A stretch of 64,000 nucleotides of DNA from Buxus sempervirens (lineage: Eukaryota > Streptophyta > Magnoliopsida > Buxales > Buxaceae): NCBI GenBank assembly GCA_947561395.2, contig OX387186.1, positions 45,899,220 through 45,963,219 on the forward strand. The letters are read 5' to 3'. The position numbers and the translations under genes are program-made. Below are positions 59,201 through 64,000 of this stretch, in pieces; within the stretch, counting starts at the first letter, position 1; every line of letters begins with the position of its first letter. The notes under the pieces were generated by a model that was given only the letters and a program-made list of their open reading frames with translations, did no database searches and was not told the DNA's origin.

Positions 59201-61671
59201 ATTCTAACTCTCAAGATTCTCAAATTTGGGCCAACCTTCTTCAATATGTCTTTTTTTGTTTTGTCTTTGGTATTTTTTTTCCTTCTTCTTCCTCTTCTTT
59301 TGGTTTCCTCATTGGCAGCTTGGAAGATCTTTGTTCTGACAAAAAAAACACCCATAAAGCCAAAAAAAGATGAGGAAATATCTTCTATCATCCCCACAGG
59401 GTTTGCATTATGCGCATGCATCAGGAGAGTTTTTCAAGCTTAAATTATTGTTATGAGTAATTGTATTGGCCAGCTTCGAGAAAATGATCAGCCAACCAAT
59501 ATTAATATTAGGTGATACTTTAAATCATGGAGTCAATGAATCATCTCTTCATCCATTTTATTATTACTAAGGAATTTTTTTATGTTGCTTACAGTTGGTT
59601 GATTCAGATAGTGTGATGTTGAGCCATTTTAGGTTATTTTTAAATTATTCGAATTTTCAGGCTAATGGAAGAGTGATAGGATTTTCCACCTCCTCTTTTG
59701 TGCCATCTTGTGGCAGTGGATACTAGGAGAAAATAATAAGAGGATCAGTGCAATCCATCTCTATTTTGGATGTGTTGTTGATGGTGGTTTCATGGTTTCT
59801 GTTTGTACTAAATTCATGGAGGTGAAAGGATCAATGCAATCCATCATCAATTTTGCTAATTCTATTGGAAAATTTTACCAATATTATGTTTCTTGTATTA
59901 CCACTTCAATTTAACATTGCAACTTCTCTTAGGAAACCATGGTTAGAGGAAATAGGAGTTGTTTATAACTATGAGAAGCATGTGTACTTATTTTTAAAGG
60001 TTGGTGAAGGAGTCAATTTAATGGGGATGCATATCGAAGCTGTTCCCAAATGAAGGGAACTATAAAAGTTGATTCACTTCATAAATCTACAATTAACGAA
60101 GAGGATGAGGAAAAAATGATTTATTATGTTCTATCAAAAATTCGGAAGGTATCCAGGGTTCCAGTTGCAATTCCATCTAAAATTTGCCTTTTGGCAGTTT
60201 ATTACCTGAACTTGTGTCTTGTAAATTTGTACCTTCAAATACAAACGACGAATAGTAACACTGTTATTGCGATGGACTCAATTATTCAATCATGTTCAGC
60301 TATGGAAACAAAATTATAAACATATGTTGATCATCAAGCTTGTTAAAGATTGAATATTTTCCACTACCTCGGATGGTATAATAGGACACCATGGTGTGTA
60401 AGCCTCATGCACATGTTAAACTATTTAACAAGTTGAGTTTGTTTTGGAAGCATAGTTGGAGAAGTTGTTACGCATGCAAATACTTGAGGATGACTTTTCT
60501 CCACTTTTCAGAAATAAATTTGTTTCCCTAGTGTTTTATAGAATCTAGACTCTTTGGATAAGATATTTCTTTATTTTATTAGGGAGTTTGAAAGGCTACT
60601 TCGAATGCCAGAAACATATTATGTTTTAATTCACTTTCAATTTTTGTTCTTGCCCTGTAATTTACATGATTTGGTTGGATGGGTCCATTACTCTTTTTGC
60701 ATTTCCTTTATCCAAGACTCTATATAAGGCATTCTATCTCAATAGGTTGCTTAATAGATTATTCAGTCCTCTATCCTTTTACCTTTACTGGTTGCTTAGA
60801 AGATAATTCAATCTTCTTGTTCTAATCTTTGCAAAATATTTATATTTTTATATCAAAATGGATTAAAATTGATCAAAGATACTTTGACTAGATTTTAAAA
60901 TTTCAAAACATTTCTGTCAAAATACTGTTAACTTTTCTGTTTCTTGCACATGCTTAAACAAAAAATCAACAAAGATCATTTTAAGCCTCAAGAAGAGGTT
61001 GCTTAATTGACTCTCAAGATTTTTATCGTTTAGCATCATACGACAAGCCCGCTAGAACTTGCTTTTGACATCTTATTTTTTGTTAGTCTTGAATGGTGTT
61101 TACCATTTTAACAACAAGCTGGAAAAATTTCCCCATTTCCCCTCTTTGGCGGCACAAAATATAGGGGTAAATTTTATTATTGTGAAAATTCTCCATGTTG
61201 CCGAAATTTTTACCGAATGGGGGAATTTCATGGCATGCCCCTCGAAATCACCATTTTAAATGTAATTTTGAAGGATTTTTTACCTCATTTTGCTGAAGTT
61301 TTCTTCATTCATTCTTGTTCTCTATTTCTTCCACACAAGAAATGCTCTTGAAACCTCGAAAGCACTCATTTATTATTGCTTTATGAATCTAGAATACCCA
61401 CATACACAACTGTTAAGGATTTGAAGCATCTTGTAAGCTCAGGTATGAGGTAAATGTGGATAGATAGTTTTGTGGAGTTATTTAGCTTCGATTCTTGAAA
61501 TTCTATTGCCTTTTTAGGCCTCTATAAAATTTCACATTATAATTCAATCATGTAGACATAATTTCTCTATATTGCTTCCACACAGAACACAATCATACTG
61601 ATATCTCTATATGTAAGTGACTATATATCCATATATTATTTATATTGGATTTGGTGTGTTTGTATACATAC

Positions 61672-61719
<48 letters not shown>

Positions 61720-63457
61720 CTTAATTAAATCCTTCTGGAAGGTTTCAACACAATTCTGTATATCTGTAAAATTTTGGCTAAATTTTCCATTATGCCAGCA
61801 GGATTCTTGTGGCATACGAGCTGAATTTTTCCAGGTCTATCAGGCAAAATGTGAAACCTCGATTTTCATTAGCTTGCCAACAGCATCCATTCTTTTAGGT
61901 GATGAGGGGTTTCAACTTTCAACATTTCAAGTTCTCAAGGCACCATCCATAGAGTTGTTGATAAGAGCAGAAAAAAGAGACTAAACTGACACAAATAGCA
62001 ATCTCTATTCTCAACTTTTCCTAAAAACCTATCTTTCTTTGCATGCAATCAAGGAAGATCAAATATGTGGCCACCGATTTACATTATTACTGTAATTATG
62101 TGTATCATGGCACATGGCACATCATGCAATGCAAAACAATGGTCCTTCCTTCCAAACAAGTATGTTTCACTGTCACATATCTAATGTGTTTTTATTTTTT
62201 TTTTCAGAAGTTGGAGTGGTCCTTTTTGAGAACTTGATATGTTTGTCATTGCCAATTTTTATCCTGTCTATAGGTAGTAATTATTGCCAATTTTTATCCA
62301 ACATTCTCATGTTGGAGGTGAAATGAATTGGAATCTCAACTTTAGGTGTAACTTGTTCGATTGGGAAATTGACTCTCTAGCTCATTTGTTAGCTATAATT
62401 CAAGTGCATCAGCTGATTTCAGATTTAGATAGATTGAAATGGGTGGGGGACAGATCAGATGAATTTACTGTAAAGGGCTTCTATAAGTACCTAAACAAGA
62501 AGGACAGCACTTTTAAGCTCTCAAATAAGCTGTGGAAATCAGGTCTTCCATCAAAAATCAGTTTCTTCACATGGACAGCAGTGTTGGGAAGAGTATTAAC
62601 AATTGATAATCTTGTGAAAAGAGGATGGCAAACCCCCAACAGATGTGTAATGGGCAAATCTGACTTGGAATCTGTTATTCACTTACTTGATCACTGTAAG
62701 GTAGCTCACGATTTGTGGACAGCTTTTCTATTGAGATTTGGGAAGCTGTGGGTGCAGCTGCAGGACCTGCATCAAGTGTTACTATCTTGGAATTACAGTA
62801 GAGGAGTCTCGAGGTATGAGGTTTTGTGGAACTTTGCTCCAGTGGCAATTCTGTGGGCATTATGGAAGGAGAGGAACAAGAGAATTTTTAATGACTCTGC
62901 CAGTTCCTCATGGGTTTTATTAGAATCTTCCCTCAGCTATCTACTGTATTGGGCATCTAGTAAAGAATCATGTAAAGGGATAGATCGTAAGGAATTTTTA
63001 GAGTGTGGGAGCTTTTGTGTTTTGTAGGTCCATCTAGTACACTTTTTGTGTACTTGTAAGTCCTATATTATTGCTCTTATAAATTAATATAATCCTCATT
63101 ATTACCGATCAAAAAAGTTTCCCAGCATGGGAATATTCTGATCTTTTAAGCCATAAATGACATGGTAAATATCATAGTATTCTTTGACGAAATAAATATC
63201 ATGTTATTCTTTTACGAAATCCAACTACTTGGAGTATTGGTCTTTGTAGGTTGAAGAGTTTGATGGAACTTTTGATTATCCTCTGAAAACAGAATCTATT
63301 TCTTCCATGTTCTTGCAGATCAAACTTTCAGTTTATTTGGCCATGGGAAGAATGGGCTTATGTGTTAGACCTCCCAAAGTGGTCCCCACAACGTTTATTT
63401 GTTCAGGAAGTTTTGGAGAGAGAAGTACGTTTATCATACTGGGAAAAAATCAAGCAG
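32872..63457 (+). CDS. ABH1: nuclear cap-binding protein subunit 1 (CBP80), 14 exons, 3' end beyond window
   Basis: CBP80 with CBP20 forms the nuclear complex that binds the m7G cap of new transcripts and acts in splicing, miRNA processing and export; in Arabidopsis it is ABH1. Exons: 32872-32955, 33042-33101, 34245-34301, 35534-35605, 38221-38283, 38862-39038, 43832-43963, 46428-46494, 48417-48616, 56252-56322, 56741-56825, 57244-57312, 57482-57600, 63319-63457. All introns are GT-AG. The joined frame gives 465 residues without a stop, starting [20 protein letters not shown]; the N-terminal part fits the first MIF4G helical domain. Family landmarks: [85 protein letters not shown]. The start has a good context and no earlier in-frame ATG. 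Relatives are about 850 residues, so about 45% lies beyond 64000. Confidence 0.97.
34921..34973. repeat. 27-bp tandem duplication in CBP80 intron 3
   Basis: ggagaagttgaaaatcctta followed by ctggat occurs twice back to back. No function seen; intron 3 holds nothing else recognisable. Confidence 0.7.
36255..36530 (+). repeat. gaaatttc-rich repeat in CBP80 intron 4
   Basis: Carries tttggatttgggggaaattt, then ggcgtttcaccttgttt and cgctggaaatttcac. The same words in the same order occur, reversed, at 58635-58985 in intron 13. A dispersed non-coding repeat; superfamily unknown. Confidence 0.5.
37305..37838. mobile_element. possible Mutator-type MITE in CBP80 intron 4
   Basis: Imperfect inverted ends (gggtgttttaaatctcgg; right end in reverse gcatggttttaaaactcg) flanked by tgagtaa with imperfect extension (37296 and 37839). 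The interior has tracts of ttcttc and taccggtac-like words. No coding. Confidence 0.5.
38322..38341. repeat. (tc)n microsatellite in intron 5
   Basis: Ten uninterrupted tc units, followed by a further pyrimidine-rich stretch. Confidence 0.9.
39607..40794 (-). mobile_element. 5'-truncated, decayed L1-type LINE in CBP80 intron 6
   Basis: Ends on the minus strand in cttatcaaaaaaag, flanked by the direct repeat atccgtttctt at 39596-39606 and 40795-40805. Broken frames show ORF2 C-terminal phrases: [34 protein letters not shown], then [19 protein letters not shown] (spread over two frames). Several frameshifts and stops make it the most decayed of the four LINEs. Antisense to CBP80. Confidence 0.75.
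41029..41075. repeat. (ca)n then (gt)n microsatellite in intron 6
   Basis: About 14 ca units followed by cgtgtatgtgtgtgtg, so the two halves can pair as a hairpin. Confidence 0.9.
42075..42106. repeat. (ag)n microsatellite in intron 6
   Basis: Uninterrupted run of about 16 ag units. Confidence 0.9.
42190..42860. repeat. degenerate repeat cluster in intron 6
   Basis: The phrase ctaaatctgaattatattt followed by aaaagtatcacttaaaa recurs near 42670, 42745 and 42820, with looser forms from 42200 onward, and the phrase gccgtataaaacaaaaa recurs near 42391 and 42717. Looks like nested or tandem MITE-like copies; no coding. Confidence 0.6.
44608..45995 (-). mobile_element. 5'-truncated L1-type LINE in CBP80 intron 7
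   Basis: Flanked by the perfect 17-bp duplication atggaaaatataatctt (44591-44607 and 45996-46012), with a poly(A) tail after actgatc on the minus strand. Encodes the ORF2 C-terminal part: after the RT core come [20 protein letters not shown] and [19 protein letters not shown], a frame slip near 45590, then the zinc-binding RT region ([39 protein letters not shown], a CCHC knuckle). Stop at 44699. Antisense to CBP80. Confidence 0.9.
49220..50606. mobile_element. terminal-inverted-repeat element in CBP80 intron 9, 1387 bp
   Basis: Ends: ttcaaagtatcgtttcg on the left; the right end in reverse reads caaagtatcgtatcg. Flanked by the perfect 8-bp repeat aaacatgg (49212-49219 and 50607-50614), which fits a hAT-type insertion. 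Left subterminal region is packed with gtatcga and tcgatac words; the interior has purine-rich and long (ta)n tracts. No transposase. Confidence 0.7.
49970..50004. repeat. (ta)n microsatellite inside the 49220-50606 element
   Basis: Uninterrupted ta run; shorter ones follow near 50063-50081 and 50187-50200. Confidence 0.9.
51723..52810 (-). mobile_element. 5'-truncated L1-type LINE in CBP80 intron 9
   Basis: Flanked by the perfect 17-bp duplication aagttactttttaactt (51706-51722 and 52811-52827), tail caatcaaaaaaag on the minus strand. One reading frame from 52804 to 51881 is broken by a single stop at 52274-52276, where relatives have tryptophan (LKSRG-W-QLPNRC; here tag). Contains [19 protein letters not shown] and the CCHC knuckle [18 protein letters not shown]. 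The best preserved LINE here, so probably the youngest. Antisense to CBP80. Confidence 0.9.
53760..54135. repeat. possible unclassified repeat in intron 9
   Basis: Words such as tagtcccaatctgg, ggtcccaattcggg and agtcccgagttgggac recur in degenerate form and partly pair with each other. No boundary was found. Confidence 0.3.
54470..55258 (-). pseudogene. ycf2: nuclear plastid DNA: ycf2 fragment in CBP80 intron 9
   Basis: Ycf2 is a very large AAA-type plastid protein. On the minus strand, starting near 55255: [33 protein letters not shown], then (after stops and a frameshift near 55070) [37 protein letters not shown], and, in a second frame to 54455, [55 protein letters not shown]. This is the collinear middle of ycf2. 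Frameshifts, stops and many substitutions show an old nuclear insertion of plastid DNA (NUPT), not plastid sequence. Not functional. Confidence 0.92.
55493..56015. mobile_element. hAT MITE in CBP80 intron 9, related to the 9.1-kb hAT element
   Basis: Ends: tatggttgcttatcgggcc; right end in reverse tagggttgcttatcgggcc. Flanked by the perfect 8-bp duplication ctctgtat (55485-55492 and 56016-56023). Terminal repeats match those of the hAT at 18935-28080 (taaggatgcttatcgggcc), and cttacatatattagga in its middle corresponds to cttacacatattagga near the 3' end of that element. It is therefore a likely internal-deletion derivative of the family, 236 bp before exon 10. Confidence 0.88.
58635..58985 (-). 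repeat. second copy of the gaaatttc-rich repeat
   Basis: Reversed relative to 36255-36530 and sharing the words ttggatttgggggaaattt, gtttcgcc-tt and cgctggaat in the same order. An interior run of about 20 t is present. Non-coding dispersed repeat. Confidence 0.5.
59840..60320 (+). other. weakly coding-looking stretch, family unknown
   Basis: Two overlapping short open frames read [20 protein letters not shown] and, next, [20 protein letters not shown]. No start, domain or splice context is convincing and no family is recognised; could be a decayed gene or element piece. Confidence 0.2.
61663..61714. repeat. (taca)n/(ta)n microsatellite in intron 13
   Basis: Five taca units pass into an uninterrupted ta run. 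Confidence 0.9.
62318..63118 (+). mobile_element. 5'-truncated L1-type LINE in CBP80 intron 13, sense orientation
   Basis: An open frame to the stop at 63027 encodes the LINE ORF2 C-terminus: [38 protein letters not shown], then the zinc-knuckle region [19 protein letters not shown], where the second cysteine is glycine (C-x2-G). The C-terminal half ([20 protein letters not shown]) is open. The 3' end is accgatcaaaaaag, like the other LINEs here. Same strand as CBP80 and only 200 bp before exon 14. The 5' limit and target duplication were not resolved. A 17-bp direct repeat (attgccaatttttatcc) lies just left, at 62248 and 62283. Confidence 0.85.
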
Positions 63458-64000
63458 GTATTGGAAATTCACATAACTAAAATTTTGCAGGATCATGACA
63501 TGCTTCTTGTGTGAATAAAATATCAGAATAAATTTGACTGATGCATGCTTAGATGAGGAAGGGTAACTGTCATATTGCATTTTAACTTGTGGTAGAACAA
63601 TTAATAATGAGATGCCATTCAAGTGCCTAATCACCTTTTTCGCTCAACTTCACCCTTTCTGCTATTTTCTCTTGCCATGTATGTGTTTTGTTGCACATTC
63701 CAAGTTATTACTTTATTTTCTTTATAAGTTGCTTTCTGGATTTTCCAGGATGCATATATTCTTGTGAAGGTGTTTTTTTATTTTTTGAGAATACACTCAC
63801 GCACTCGCACTTGCACACACATCTATTTATTGTGATTTGTGAGAGCTTATATTTGTTAGACTATTTCATGTTAATACAAGTGTTGTTGCATGTAAGGACC
63901 GTCACTTAATGTGATGTTAAAAACCTTGAGCTACTAGCATGAAAACATGAGTTCAAGTCCTATCAAAATATGCCAAAGGTTAGTTTTGTTGTCAGTCCAA
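63458..64000 (+). other. start of CBP80 intron 14
   Basis: Opens with gtattg after the exon 14 coding end. Exon 15 is not seen. A SINE-like B-box word (gagttcaagtcc, about 63949-63960) is preceded by accttgagctactagc, hinting at a tRNA-derived remnant. Confidence 0.4.

Larger units (their letters stand above)
57601..62300. other. CBP80 intron 13, unassigned part
   Basis: Apart from the gaaatttc repeat (58635-58985), the weakly coding stretch near 59840-60320, a second gaaattt-rich patch at 61120-61250, the microsatellite at 61663-61714 and the LINE, nothing is recognised. Confidence 0.4.

Noticed and set aside
63991..64000. CBP80 exon 15 beginning at 63996 after gtcag
   Set aside because: Only five bases would be visible; the acceptor context is acceptable but nothing can confirm it.
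1..64000. Functional tRNA, rRNA or snRNA genes
   Set aside because: Only SINE-type A and B boxes without a full cloverleaf were seen; no ribosomal or snRNA words recognised.

Overview
This is nuclear DNA from a flowering plant. The evidence is GT-AG introns in a plant-type CBP80/ABH1 gene, a decayed piece of plastid ycf2, and a dense plant-type repeat load (hAT, Helitron, L1-type LINE, tRNA-derived SINE, solo LTRs). The species cannot be fixed from the sequence. Only one gene looks intact: the nuclear cap-binding protein large subunit CBP80 (ABH1), on the plus strand from 32872 past the right edge. Fourteen exons encoding 465 residues are visible, about 55% of a roughly 850-residue family.

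Left part (1-11 kb): gene relics and small elements. There is a frameshifted F-box gene (minus, 1710-2205). A three-exon relic of a PDI-like gene (plus, about 3602-6312) has lost both catalytic cysteines of its CGHC motif. Around them lie a hAT MITE, a fold-back MITE, a SINE, Helitron ends, and three separate tandem duplications.

Middle part (11-32 kb): a nested pile of transposable elements. From target-site duplications I read LTR b inside LTR D; a 9.1-kb hAT element that received solo LTR A and solo LTR 1, with solo LTR 2 inserted into LTR 1; and LTR C carrying a smaller solo LTR. Five LTRs (b, A, 1, 2, C) look like one family and all are solo. Four of them carry arrays of interrupted palindromes (6-bp arm, 7-bp gap, 6-bp arm), in places at exactly 28-bp spacing. 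I do not recognise this pattern and consider it the most unusual signal in the window. A myo-inositol oxygenase relic lies at 17815-18030.

Right part (32.1-64 kb): CBP80. Its introns reach 7.6 kb because of insertions: four truncated L1-type LINEs (three antisense, one sense), a ycf2-derived plastid fragment, a hAT MITE related to the 9.1-kb hAT element, and other terminal-inverted-repeat elements. Exon reading frames and splice sites are intact through all 14 exons.
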